Part shown: one piece after another, positions 1 to 8,886 of the stretch | Position numbering within the stretch: position 1 is the stretch's first letter | Layout: each line of letters opens with the position of its first letter | Assembly: GCF_900116445.1 (NCBI RefSeq) | Contig: NZ_FPBH01000030.1 | Location: forward strand, 1-64,000 | Direction of reading: 5' to 3' | Length of the DNA: 64,000 nucleotides | Source of the DNA: Paraburkholderia aspalathi | Lineage (GTDB): Bacteria > Pseudomonadota > Gammaproteobacteria > Burkholderiales > Burkholderiaceae | Made by a program: the position numbers and the translations under genes | The notes under the pieces: model-generated | Seen by the model: only the letters and a program-made list of their open reading frames with translations | Databases searched by the model: none | Told to the model about the DNA's origin: nothing

Positions 1-599
1 GAATCGTCTTCTGCAAGCAGCGACAAACCCGTGTTCCACAGCGAGACCTGCGCGCCACCGAACAAACCATCGAGGCGATCGCCCTGGCCGTAACCCGCGG
101 TCAACGTCACCGGTCCAAATGCTTGCGACACCACGCCGTATTTCGACCGGAAGAAATGCGTCTGGCCGCCAATGTCGCTAATGCCGAACGCAATGCTCGG
201 CTGATACTTAAAGAACTTCGGTACTTCGAGCTTGACGTCACCCATCAGGTGACGAAACAGGAAGTGATCGGCGTTGCTGAATGGCGCCGGGACATTCGCC
301 GGGTAATTGGCGAGTCCACCGGACAACTCCACATAAGGCAGCAACCCCACCGCGCCCCAATGCATTTGCGAGCCCGTCGCCTGCTTCCCATAGCGCGGAT
401 CGATGTAGTTGTTGTACTGCGCCTCCACCGTCCCCTCGGGCAGTGCAAACGCGTACGGAATCACCAAACCACCCGCCTGACCGAGCGTGTTCAACACTGG
501 CTCTACCGCATGCGCGGGAATCGAAAACGCCAGAACAGCGGCTAACGCCAACGTCTTGCGGCCTCCTATCGGTTCCTGTCCAATCAAGTTTCCGCTCAT
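1..599 (-). CDS. YjbH-family exopolysaccharide-associated outer-membrane protein, N-terminal part (gene runs off the window)
   Basis: The minus strand is open from an ATG at 599 to base 1, giving about 199 residues without a stop. The N-terminus has a signal-peptide-like stretch (TLALAAVLAFSIPAHA, about residues 16-31). It is followed by GQAGGLVIPYAFALPEGT, which resembles the start of YjbH/DUF940 proteins, large predicted beta-barrels linked to exopolysaccharide export. The rest has the alternating aromatic and glycine pattern of beta-strands. The C-terminal part lies outside the window. Its 5' leader carries the same promoter module as the big EPS operon (827-888), which supports a role in the same polymer system. 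The family assignment is from motif memory and was not checked by search. Confidence 0.72.
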   Translation of the reverse strand, partial: MSGNLIGQEPIGGRKTLALAAVLAFSIPAHAVEPVLNTLGQAGGLVIPYAFALPEGTVEAQYNNYIDPRYGKQATGSQMHWGAVGLLPYVELSGGLANYPANVPAPFSNADHFLFRHLMGDVKLEVPKFFKYQPSIAFGISDIGGQTHFFRSKYGVVSQAFGPVTLTAGYGQGDRLDGLFGGAQVSLWNTGLSLLAEDD

Positions 600-826
600 G
601 TCTATAGTTGTTGGTATTAAACGCCCGGCGGCAAATTGGACCGTTATCAATCGTCACCGCAACTCATCTTCGTAATGCGCCGCTCGATCCAATTAATCAA
701 TACATATGTAGTCCAAATTAATATTGATTGACAATCGCTATATATTTTTGTGGTTGTACGACCTACCGCGCTACCTACTAAGAGCAACCCGACGAGAGTC
801 GTGCAGCGAAGTGTCCTCTGGTTTTG

Positions 827-890
827 GTGCATCATACATAGTCAACATCATCGGAAATGGCGACTGACGGAAAACTCCAACATGTTGGCG
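827..890 (-). promoter_or_regulatory. Conserved operator/promoter module, copy 1 (upstream of the yjbH-like gene)
   Basis: CCAACATGTTGG, a perfect 12-bp palindrome, lies at 877-888. Read leftwards it is followed after exactly 40 bp by TATGAT (complement of 831-836), a good -10 hexamer preceded by CTATG. No -35 match is present, which suggests activator dependence. GACTGACGGAAAAC next to the palindrome and the box GTGCATCATACATAG are shared with copy 2 at 24297-24360. It would drive the yjbH-like gene with a leader of roughly 225 nt. Confidence 0.6.
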
Positions 891-1835
891 GATTACTACA
901 TTCATTCAATGCAGATCGCATTGACTGGCGGGCCGTTGTCATTGCGAAAATCGAGTGGGGGCAACGTTGAACACTCGTGCAACGAATCGCCGACGAATTG
1001 CAAAAAAACCGATTGAGCCGTTTCCGCACGAGTAGTCGCAGCTGCGAAATCGCGACCGTGAAGGCGCCTCTCGTCGACACATCATTCGATCTTGCCGTAG
1101 ATGCGCTCGCTGGATCGCCGGAACGTGCATCGGCTTCTCGACGTCAAGATGGTCGTGGTCGGCAATTTTCGATCGGGGGCCCCGAACTGCGCGGAATCTA
1201 TGACAAGACACAAATCCGGCTGACGTTTTTCAATCAATGCATTGGTTCTAAATGCGGAACTTCAAAACAGTGAGGTCTGGGAGATAAGTTCCGATGCGGC
1301 TGCGCTGTCAGCCAGCCAGTTGTGAACGCACCGACGCCGCATCCGTCTGTGTACGGCGGAGCCTGTCGAGCGGACCGTCACAGCTTACGGCACCACCTAC
1401 AGCGGTGCATCGCCGGTGACACCGCCATGCATCCACGGCGAGTTAGCCGACAAGAACCACGTTTGTCTTCCGCCGACCAGCGCGGCCTATATATCGAATT
1501 TCCTCTCACCCGCAAAAGCTTTCCACCACTTCTGCCTTCTCGATCGCGCGTCTCGCCAAGCTCCGAGCGCTTTGTCGAAAAGTGAAATTATCTGGTCGTC
1601 TTTCGCCATGTTTCCCTAAAGCTGCTTTCGTTCGGTAAAGATACATTCCAACGAGCAAGCAAGCCTCGATTTAATTAATTGTACTGCTTTCGCGAGTTGC
1701 CGGACTTTTACCTTGTCAAGTCGATGAAATTCTCTATTACTCGAGAAGGATGCGACATGTCCATTTCAAAATGGACTGTGCCTCAATCAGGATTGACGCT
1801 TCTAATCTCAGGAGAGGAATTCCAGTAGTCGTTTA

Positions 1836-1882
1836 TTTTGTATGACTCACTGCATTTTTTTAATCAATCGAATCATACAAAA
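1836..1882. repeat. 10-bp inverted repeat upstream of the GT2 gene
   Basis: TTTTGTATGA (1836-1845) and TCATACAAAA (1873-1882) are perfect inverted copies separated by 27 bp that include a run of T. It could be an operator pair or a cruciform. The arms resemble the TATGAT box of the EPS promoter modules, but the 12-bp palindrome is absent. Confidence 0.45.
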
Positions 1883-2029
1883 ATCGCAGGCCACATCGGA
1901 AGACACAGACCGTCGCCGAAGCTCGCGAGGCGACCGGCTTTCCGCCCGCATTTATTGAGTGGATAGCGCGCAATTTCTTCACTAGCGAATCTTTTCAATT
2001 CGTACACTTTTGACATGGGAGGCGAGGTC

Positions 2030-2971
2030 GTGGATTCGATAAATGGCGCCGCGAAGGTTGCCTGTATTGTCCCAACATACAACGGGCGCGAAGATCTGAT
2101 TCGATTGATGCAGTCTCTAAGGTCCCAGAGTCAGAAATTCGACTTCATCGTGGTCGACTCATCCTCACGGGATGGGACGGCTGAGGTTGCGGCGGCGCAC
2201 GGCGCCACCGTATTTTCGATCCCAACGGACGAGTTCAATCACGGCGCCACCCGGCAACGGATGATAGACAATAATCCGGGCTACGACTTCTATGTTTTCC
2301 TGACTCAGGACGCCTATCTGGAGGATCAGTACGCGCTCGAGAATATCATCCGCCCCTTCGCGAATAAGGAAGTCGGCGCTGTGTGCGGGCGGCAGTTGCC
2401 TCATCTGGATGCGTCGGTGCTGTCGATGCACGCGCGCACGTTCAATTACCCCGACGCGTCGGAAGTAAAGTCCCTCAAGACAGCAGATAAATCGGGCATG
2501 AAAGCCGCGTTCATGTCGAATTCGTTCTCGGCCTATCGCGGTGAAGCTATCAAGGCAGTGGGCGGATTCCCGGCACATGTGATTTTGTCGGAAGACATGT
2601 ATGTGGCGGCTAAGATGTTATTGAATGGCTGGAAGATCGCCTACGAGGGAAGCGCTCGTTGCCGACATTCACACAATTACACGCTGTTCCAAGAATTCAA
2701 GCGTTATTTCGACATTGGTGTGTTTCACGCCCGCGAGGAATGGATCAGCAAAGAGGTCGGCGGCGCGGGGAAGGAAGGTCTTCGCTACGTGATAAACGAA
2801 CTCAAATTTCTCGGAATGAAGAAAATTCATCTGTGGCCGATTTCCATCGTGCGGAATGGACTGAAGCTTATTGCGTTCCGTATTAGTCGGTTTGAGAAAT
2901 ACATGTCACCCGCGATAAAGCGCCGATTGAGTATGCACCACCGCTATTGGGACGACCCGTTCGTCAGGTGA
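2030..2971 (+). CDS. Family 2 glycosyltransferase, rhamnosyltransferase-like
   Basis: This is a GT-A fold glycosyltransferase that should add a sugar, plausibly L-rhamnose from dTDP-L-rhamnose, to the lipid-linked repeat unit at the cytoplasmic face of the inner membrane. The N-terminal CIVPTYNGREDL is the usual GT2 opening. FIVVDSSSRDGT and FLTQDAY give nucleotide-binding acidic residues, and LSEDMYVAAKMLLNGWKI is typical of the RfbF/WbbL-like rhamnosyltransferases. I chose the GTG at 2030 because GGGAGG precedes it by 7 nt. An in-frame ATG at 2015 adds five residues but has no ribosome site. It lies upstream of rmlBACD in the same direction with a 440-bp gap. Sugar specificity is inferred from family and context. 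Confidence 0.85.
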   Translation: MDSINGAAKVACIVPTYNGREDLIRLMQSLRSQSQKFDFIVVDSSSRDGTAEVAAAHGATVFSIPTDEFNHGATRQRMIDNNPGYDFYVFLTQDAYLEDQYALENIIRPFANKEVGAVCGRQLPHLDASVLSMHARTFNYPDASEVKSLKTADKSGMKAAFMSNSFSAYRGEAIKAVGGFPAHVILSEDMYVAAKMLLNGWKIAYEGSARCRHSHNYTLFQEFKRYFDIGVFHAREEWISKEVGGAGKEGLRYVINELKFLGMKKIHLWPISIVRNGLKLIAFRISRFEKYMSPAIKRRLSMHHRYWDDPFVR

Positions 2972-3410
2972 AACCAACTTACGATGAACGGCGGAATAGG
3001 CCAGTTGTTAGTTCTGCCGGACGTTTCCGCATGATTATTTTTGAGCCTTACCGTTACCGAGACGCACGGAATGAATAACCCTTTTTCGTCAGCGCACAAG
3101 ATCACCCTGCTCGCCGTCGATTGCCGCATTGCGTCCAGCTAGGGCCAGTTGCATTTTGCACCGCGTCCTGGCGGACGCTCATCGCTGGAAGTGTCATCCG
3201 CTGCGGCCCGCGACCATCATAAAGGCGCGCGATATTGTGGCAGTGACATTTTGCTGGTCGCTATTGGTTTCCTGGCTGCCTCCGTCACTTATCGAAGTCT
3301 GCGACTCGAATTTCCTGTCTCCCGACCCACTAATCCGAAGCTCCCTTTCTCATGCAAGAACATTCCAGCAATCGAATTGGATACGGACCTATGCGTTCGA
3401 AGGAAACCTC
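2972..3410. other. Intergenic region before rmlB
   Basis: No gene is supported. The open frame running into rmlB from 3129 has no ribosome site and an atypical composition. The region probably holds the rmlBACD promoter, but I cannot point to a clear -35/-10 pair. Confidence 0.4.
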
Positions 3411-4472
3411 ATGATCCTGGTAACGGGCGGTGCCGGCTTTATCGGCGCCAATTTCGTGCTCGACTGGCTCGATGCGTCGGACGAAGCGGTGCTGAATGTG
3501 GACAAGCTGACCTACGCGGGCAATCTGGGTACGCTCAAGTCGCAACAGGCCAATCCGCGGCATGTGTTCGTGCGAGCCGATATCTGCGATCGCGCCGCGC
3601 TCGACGCGCTTTTCGCCGAGCACAAGCCGCGTGCCGTGCTGCACTTTGCCGCTGAAAGCCATGTAGACCGTTCGATCCATGGCCCGGCAGATTTTGTGCA
3701 GACCAACGTGGTCGGCACTTTCACGTTGCTCGAAGCCACTCGTCAGTACTGGAATGCGCTCGGCGAGGCCGACAAGGCCGCGTTCCGTTTTCTGCATGTC
3801 TCGACCGACGAAGTGTTTGGCTCGCTGTCCGCTACCGATCCGCAATTTTCCGAAACCACGCCGTACGCGCCGAATAGCCCTTATTCGGCCACCAAGGCGG
3901 GTTCCGACCATCTGGTGCGCGCCTACCATCACACGTATGGCCTGCCGGTGCTCACAACGAACTGCTCGAATAACTACGGTCCGTACCAGTTCCCCGAAAA
4001 GCTGATTCCGCTGATGATCGCCAACGCGCTCAGCGGCAAGGCGCTGCCGGTGTACGGCGACGGTCAGAATGTGCGCGACTGGTTGTATGTCGGCGACCAT
4101 TGCAGCGCGATCCGCGAAGTACTCGCGCGCGGCACGCCGGGCGAGACGTACAACATTGGCGGCTGGAACGAAAAGAAGAACCTCGACGTCGTGCATACGC
4201 TGTGCGACCTGCTCGACCAGTTGCGTCCGAAGGCAGGCGCCTCGTACCGCGACCAGATCACTTATGTGAAGGACCGCCCCGGCCACGACCGCCGTTATGC
4301 GATCGACGCCCGCAAGCTCGAGCGCGAACTCGGCTGGAAGCCGGCCGAGACGTTCGAAACAGGCCTTGCCAAAACGGTCCAGTGGTATCTGGACAATCAG
4401 GTGTGGTCTGACGAAGTCGCTTCGGGTGAGTATCGGAAGTGGGTTGAGACCAACTACGCGCAGCGCGCGTAA
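3411..4472 (+). CDS. rmlB: dTDP-glucose 4,6-dehydratase
   Basis: Second step of dTDP-L-rhamnose synthesis: dTDP-glucose to dTDP-4-keto-6-deoxyglucose, NAD-dependent, cytosolic. The 353-residue protein is full length for the family. It starts MILVTGGAGFIGANF (Rossmann GxxGxxG) and has the SDR catalytic Tyr-Lys in SPYSATKAGSDH. The STDEVFGS segment carries the Asp-Glu pair that dehydratases use, and NCSNNYGPYQFPEK is the usual family signature. The ATG at 3411 is preceded by AAGGAAA. A longer frame from 3129 is discarded because the dinucleotide fold begins right at 3411. It is first in the rmlBACD cluster with rmlA 10 bp downstream. Confidence 0.95.
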   Translation: MILVTGGAGFIGANFVLDWLDASDEAVLNVDKLTYAGNLGTLKSQQANPRHVFVRADICDRAALDALFAEHKPRAVLHFAAESHVDRSIHGPADFVQTNVVGTFTLLEATRQYWNALGEADKAAFRFLHVSTDEVFGSLSATDPQFSETTPYAPNSPYSATKAGSDHLVRAYHHTYGLPVLTTNCSNNYGPYQFPEKLIPLMIANALSGKALPVYGDGQNVRDWLYVGDHCSAIREVLARGTPGETYNIGGWNEKKNLDVVHTLCDLLDQLRPKAGASYRDQITYVKDRPGHDRRYAIDARKLERELGWKPAETFETGLAKTVQWYLDNQVWSDEVASGEYRKWVETNYAQRA

Positions 4473-4482
4473 GGGCACGGCA

Positions 4483-5376
4483 ATGGCGCGTAAAGGCATT
4501 ATTCTCGCGGGCGGATCGGGCACGCGCCTGTATCCGATCACGCATGTCGTCTCCAAGCAGTTGCTGCCGGTCTACGACAAACCGATGATCTACTACCCGC
4601 TGTCCACGCTGATGGTGGCGGGTATTCGCGACGTACTGATCATCTCCACGCCGGAGGACACGCCGCGTTTCGAGGCGATGCTCGGCGACGGCAGCCAGTG
4701 GGGTATGAACATTCAGTACGCGGTTCAGCCTTCGCCGGACGGTCTCGCGCAGGCGTTCATCATCGGCCGCGATTTTGTGGGCAACGATCCGTCGGCGCTG
4801 ATTCTCGGCGACAACATTTTCTACGGCCACGATCTCGCAAAGCAGCTGGAACGCGCAAATGAGAAAGACGAAGGCGCTACCGTCTTCGCTTATCACGTGC
4901 ACGATCCGGAACGGTACGGCGTCGTCGAATTCGACAAGCAGTTCCGCGCGCTGTCGATCGAAGAGAAGCCGGTTAAGCCGCGCTCGAACTACGCCGTTAC
5001 CGGTTTGTACTTCTACGACAAGCAGGTCTGCGATATCGCAGCGGATATCAAGCCGTCGCCGCGTGGCGAGCTCGAAATCACCGACGTCAATTCGCGTTAT
5101 CTGGCCAACGCCGCGCTCAATGTCGAGATCATGGGGCGTGGTTATGCGTGGCTCGATACAGGCACGCACGATTCGCTGATCGAAGCGGCGACGTTCATCG
5201 CGACGCTGCAAAAACGGCAGGGTCTGGTGGTCGCATGTCCGGAAGAGATTGCCTACCGCCAGGCGTGGATCGACGGTGAGCAACTGCTTGCGCTGGCCAA
5301 GCCGCTCGCGAAGAACGCGTACGGCAAGTATCTGCAAAACCTTCTTACGGACCAAGTTGCATGGCCATCCAAGTAA
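4483..5376 (+). CDS. rmlA: Glucose-1-phosphate thymidylyltransferase
   Basis: First step of dTDP-L-rhamnose synthesis: glucose-1-phosphate plus dTTP gives dTDP-glucose. The 297-residue length is normal. The N-terminal KGIILAGGSGTRLYPIT is the nucleotidyltransferase signature loop, followed by SKQLLPVYDKPMIYYPL (substrate site) and ALILGDNIFYG (metal-binding Asp). YDKPMIYYPLSTLM and DTGTHDSL are typical of RmlA. The ATG at 4483 follows rmlB by 10 bp, and the 3' end overlaps rmlC by 16 bp, so the genes are cotranscribed and probably coupled. The plus-strand frame starting at 4297 is only an upstream extension into rmlB. Confidence 0.95.
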   Translation: MARKGIILAGGSGTRLYPITHVVSKQLLPVYDKPMIYYPLSTLMVAGIRDVLIISTPEDTPRFEAMLGDGSQWGMNIQYAVQPSPDGLAQAFIIGRDFVGNDPSALILGDNIFYGHDLAKQLERANEKDEGATVFAYHVHDPERYGVVEFDKQFRALSIEEKPVKPRSNYAVTGLYFYDKQVCDIAADIKPSPRGELEITDVNSRYLANAALNVEIMGRGYAWLDTGTHDSLIEAATFIATLQKRQGLVVACPEEIAYRQAWIDGEQLLALAKPLAKNAYGKYLQNLLTDQVAWPSK

Positions 5377-5912
5377 CCGCTACAGCGCTGCCTGAAGTCA
5401 AGCTCATCGAGCCGAAAGTGTTCGGCGACGCACGGGGATTTTTCTTCGAAAGCTTCAATGCACTTGAGTTTGCTGAGCAGGTCGCGCCGGGCATCGAATT
5501 CGTGCAGGACAACCATTCGCGTTCCGCGAAAGGCGTGTTGCGCGGCTTGCATTACCAGATCCAGAACGCGCAGGGCAAGCTCGTGCGCGTGGTTGAGGGT
5601 GAGGTGTTCGACGTTGCTGTCGACATCCGCAAGAGTTCGCCGAATTTCGGCAAGTGGGTGGGTGCGACGCTGTCGGTCGAGAATCATCGGCAGATGTGGG
5701 TTCCGCCTGGTTTTGCACATGGCTTCGTGGTGCTGTCCGAATCGGCGCAATTCCTCTACAAAACCACCGACTACTGGTTTCCCGAACACGAGCGCAGTAT
5801 TGTTTGGAACGATCCGTCGATCGGCATCGAGTGGCCGATCGACTTCGAGCCGTTGCTGGCTGCGAAGGATGCAGCAGGCAAGCGCCTTGCCGATGCTGAA
5901 GTCTACGCCTAA
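5361..5912 (+). CDS. rmlC: dTDP-4-dehydrorhamnose 3,5-epimerase
   Basis: Third step of the pathway: double epimerisation of the 4-keto-6-deoxy sugar at C3 and C5. The 183-residue cupin has the hallmarks of a working enzyme: GDARGFFFES (substrate-binding Arg and Glu), VLRGLHYQ (Arg plus catalytic His), PPGFAHGF (second His), FLYKTTDYW (catalytic Tyr in LYK) and AAKDAAG (Asp). The start lies inside the end of rmlA. A second, more divergent copy is at 27275-27823, and comparing the two shows which residues changed there. Confidence 0.95.
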   Translation: MAIQVTATALPEVKLIEPKVFGDARGFFFESFNALEFAEQVAPGIEFVQDNHSRSAKGVLRGLHYQIQNAQGKLVRVVEGEVFDVAVDIRKSSPNFGKWVGATLSVENHRQMWVPPGFAHGFVVLSESAQFLYKTTDYWFPEHERSIVWNDPSIGIEWPIDFEPLLAAKDAAGKRLADAEVYA

Positions 5913-5923
5913 GGGGTTGCCGC

Positions 5924-6829
5924 ATGAGCGCACATGATGCCAAGCGGACGATTCTCGTCACCGGTGTAAATGGCCAGGTTGGCTTCGAGCTTGCGCGTAC
6001 GCTGCAAGGGCTCGGCAACGTGGTCGCGGTCGACCGCGCCACGCTGGATCTGTCCAATCTGGATCAGGTCCGTGCGGTTGTTCGCGACGTGCGGCCTGCG
6101 CTGATCGTCAACCCGGCGGCCTACACCGCGGTCGACAAGGCAGAAGAGGAATTCGATCTGGCCATGCGCATCAATGGCGAAGCGCCGGGCGTGCTGGCTG
6201 AAGAAGCGAAAAAGCTCGGTGCAGCGTTGATTCACTACTCGACCGACTACGTGTTCAACGGCGAGAAAGACGGCGCTTACGTCGAAGACGATCCTTCGGA
6301 TCCTCAGAACGCGTATGGCCGCACGAAGCTCACGGGCGAGCAAGCCATCGCCGCAACCGGCGTGAATCACCTGGTGCTGCGCACGAGCTGGGTGTACGGC
6401 ACCCGCGGCAAGAATTTTCTGCTCACCATGCTGCGCCTCGGCGCCGATCGGCCCGAGTTGAAGGTGGTTGCCGACCAGTTCGGCGCGCCGACCTGGAGCA
6501 ATACGATCGCGACGCTCAGCGCGCATCTGAGCGCACAGGCTTTTGCCGCGGAAGACAGCGCGGCATGGTGGAGCGAGCGCTCGGGCATCTATCACCTGTG
6601 CGCCGGCGATGCGACTTCGTGGCACGGCTTCGCGTCGGCCATTTTCGAACTCGCGGACCTGCCGAACCGGCCGAAGGCGCTGTCGATTCCCACTTCCGAC
6701 TATCCGACGCCGGCAAAGCGTCCGTCCAATTCACGCATGTCGAACGAGAAGCTCGCGCAGGTGTTCGGGCTTGCCGCGCCGCATTGGCGCGAAGCGTTGG
6801 CGCTCTGTTTAACCGACGCGTTCCGGTAA
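5924..6829 (+). CDS. rmlD: dTDP-4-dehydrorhamnose reductase
   Basis: Last step: NAD(P)H reduction of dTDP-4-keto-L-rhamnose to dTDP-L-rhamnose. The 301-residue SDR has ILVTGVNGQVGFEL (Rossmann), NPAAYTAVDKAE, the catalytic STDYVFNG and the Tyr-Lys in YGRTKLTGE. LRTSWVYG is a family mark. It starts 11 bp after rmlC and ends the rml cluster. The next gene is convergent, with 96 bp between the stops and no obvious hairpin with a T run. Confidence 0.95.
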   Translation: MSAHDAKRTILVTGVNGQVGFELARTLQGLGNVVAVDRATLDLSNLDQVRAVVRDVRPALIVNPAAYTAVDKAEEEFDLAMRINGEAPGVLAEEAKKLGAALIHYSTDYVFNGEKDGAYVEDDPSDPQNAYGRTKLTGEQAIAATGVNHLVLRTSWVYGTRGKNFLLTMLRLGADRPELKVVADQFGAPTWSNTIATLSAHLSAQAFAAEDSAAWWSERSGIYHLCAGDATSWHGFASAIFELADLPNRPKALSIPTSDYPTPAKRPSNSRMSNEKLAQVFGLAAPHWREALALCLTDAFR

Positions 6830-6925
6830 CAAGCATAAGTTTCGCTACCGGCCTAGGTCTCGCGCGTAACCAGACCGCCCGCGCATCCACCCTTTAAATA
6901 GACGCGTGGCCGGTTCGAGCAATCG

Positions 6926-8776
6926 CTAATTCGAAGCAAACGGCACGACAGCCGCAATCCGTCTGTCTCCCGCGAACTCTGTCCATAACCGCAATGACGA
7001 AGCGGATCCACGAGACACCAAGTGTACCGGAAAGCTTCTCATGGATTTCGCCGCGAGCGTTACACTTTGCGGCAGCCCCTGTATAGCAACGTCGTTCGGC
7101 CCCGAATCAGCTGTAATTGCTCCCGTTTGCGGCTGATCTGCGAAGTTGTAGACGTCCAACATCGCCGAACCGTCACTGCCCACGACCCGAACTCGATCCT
7201 TCACCTGAAATCCGTTATCAACTTTGAGATTGACCACGATATTGGATGGCTTGGCCTTGTCGTAGACCGCCGCGAATGCGGTGGACTCGGCCACCAGACC
7301 GTTTAAACCCCGAAGGTAAATCGCTGCACCGTCCACCGTCTGGAGATCCGTGACCGGCGTCCCCATCAGGTCATAAGCTTTTACCCTGTCACCGAGAGCA
7401 AACTTAGCGGAAAGCACGTTTCTATCCGCGACAGGAATGATCAAAACTTGATCGCTCCCTCCACCAAAAAGATATCCCGTGACTGAATTGCCCAAGTCCA
7501 CAGTACCGCTATACGATTTACCTTGTAGCTGATAGTTCAGATTTGCTAGCGCGACGTAAGCCGGCTTGACGCTATAGTCCCACCTCAAGAATCCCCACAC
7601 TTTATTCTTCTCATTGAGCGGCGGAAAAATAAACGAAAAACTGCGCTGACTCCCCAAAGCCATCAGCATCAACTGTGATCGCACCAGCGCGTTGGCCTGC
7701 TCGATCTCCTGCGCCGCGTCATGCTCAGCGTGGACCTGACCATTCACTTCGGTCTTTGCCCGGCCGTCGCCTTCAAAGCCCAATCCCACTTCCGTCACCC
7801 AGAATGGCTTTCGAATTGAGTGCGCATTCAGAATAGCTTGGTTGGAGTCGACCATCTTATCGAGTAGAACACTCGGCTTCCGCGACGGCAAGTAGATGTG
7901 AAAGTTGAAGACATCGAAATAGTCCGACGCTCCGTTTGAGAAGATTACATCCAACAAACTACCTCTCTTCATAGGCTGGGCCACCGAACCAAGCAGGACG
8001 GTAGCGCCCGGATTTCCCTGTTTGAAGCCGAGATAACATGCCTTCTGACCCGCCGCGAAATTCCATGCAGGGTCCGTGTTGAACCCGATATCTTCTTCGT
8101 TCCAGAACTCCCAGGCGCTAACGCGGCCCTTGAAGTGGGCGCTGGCTGCACTGCAAAAACTATTCAGGGCAAGCAGGTTATCCGGCAATTTGTTAAATTT
8201 TCCGCGAGTCCACTTGGGGGCATCGTGAAATACCCCCAGCGTCTCTATTCCATTCGACTGCATGACAGAAGCGCTCTTGTCATAGTTACCCCAGGCGAAC
8301 GGGCCTGGCGTCGGCTGGATCTGCGACCAGCTAAAGCGATCGCGCACGGTTTTCAGTCCGGCTAATCTCTCCAAATCCCCAACCAGCTTGAGGTGATCCG
8401 GCGGCACGATCCAGCTATGCGCGCTATCGGACGCCACCCGGTTATCCGGCGATGAGACAATTCTTGGCAGGACACCAAAATATACGGGATCCGGATCTCC
8501 GGCGATGGTCAGCTTGTAATACCCGGTTCGCATGCCCTTGAAACTGAGCTTCCCGGAACCATTCAGAACACCCGACGCAATGATCGACTGCTTCCAGTTT
8601 GTCAGAGTCCAGCCGGTCTGATTGCCTCCAACGGTATCGAATTCCGGATCTGTCGCGACGAACACATTGGACGGCGCGCCGCTCTTCACGGTTATCTGCG
8701 GCTGCGAAGCCAGGAGGTGGAGCGGGAGCGCCAAAACCGACAAAAAATATAGGGCTCTTAATACGTTGCGTTTCAT
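6926..8776 (-). CDS. Secreted TIM-barrel glycoside hydrolase-like protein of the EPS operon
   Basis: This 616-residue protein probably cleaves or remodels a polysaccharide in the periplasm or outside. It has a signal peptide (KRNVLRALYFLSVLALPLHLLAS), a beta-rich N-terminal part (about 25-130), then a clan GH-A-like barrel (about 130-430). SAWEFWNEEDIG holds the Asn-Glu that serves as acid/base, and KPFWVTEVGLGFEG offers the nucleophile Glu. A C-terminal beta domain follows. GH5/GH39-type enzymes are the nearest relatives I can suggest. It is the last gene of the minus-strand EPS operon, so it may trim the polymer, release it or clear export jams, as glycosidases in EPS loci commonly do. Substrate unknown. 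Confidence 0.78.
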   Translation of the reverse strand: MKRNVLRALYFLSVLALPLHLLASQPQITVKSGAPSNVFVATDPEFDTVGGNQTGWTLTNWKQSIIASGVLNGSGKLSFKGMRTGYYKLTIAGDPDPVYFGVLPRIVSSPDNRVASDSAHSWIVPPDHLKLVGDLERLAGLKTVRDRFSWSQIQPTPGPFAWGNYDKSASVMQSNGIETLGVFHDAPKWTRGKFNKLPDNLLALNSFCSAASAHFKGRVSAWEFWNEEDIGFNTDPAWNFAAGQKACYLGFKQGNPGATVLLGSVAQPMKRGSLLDVIFSNGASDYFDVFNFHIYLPSRKPSVLLDKMVDSNQAILNAHSIRKPFWVTEVGLGFEGDGRAKTEVNGQVHAEHDAAQEIEQANALVRSQLMLMALGSQRSFSFIFPPLNEKNKVWGFLRWDYSVKPAYVALANLNYQLQGKSYSGTVDLGNSVTGYLFGGGSDQVLIIPVADRNVLSAKFALGDRVKAYDLMGTPVTDLQTVDGAAIYLRGLNGLVAESTAFAAVYDKAKPSNIVVNLKVDNGFQVKDRVRVVGSDGSAMLDVYNFADQPQTGAITADSGPNDVAIQGLPQSVTLAAKSMRSFPVHLVSRGSASSLRLWTEFAGDRRIAAVVPFASN

Positions 8777-8886
8777 GGTTCACCGTATTGAGTAAGACTC
8801 GGCGCGGATCGCCCATGAGGCAGCGAACGCGCCAACTTCGGAGCCTGTGGACAGTTATCGTCGCGTCCGCCACGCATTTGACACAG

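Larger units (their letters stand above)
600..2029. other. Long intergenic region between the yjbH-like gene and the GT2 gene
   Basis: No convincing gene is present. Open frames here lack coding character and overlap each other on both strands. The part at 680-760 is strikingly AT-rich with repeated AATTAAT/ATTGATT patches, as in curved or H-NS-type bound promoter DNA. The module at 827-890 is the only clear regulatory signal. The part before the GT2 gene has the inverted repeat at 1836-1882. Confidence 0.5.

Noticed and set aside
4258..5355. Long antisense frame opposite rmlB/rmlA
   Set aside because: It mirrors two clear enzymes and its translation is Arg-rich and without family pattern, as expected in high-GC DNA.
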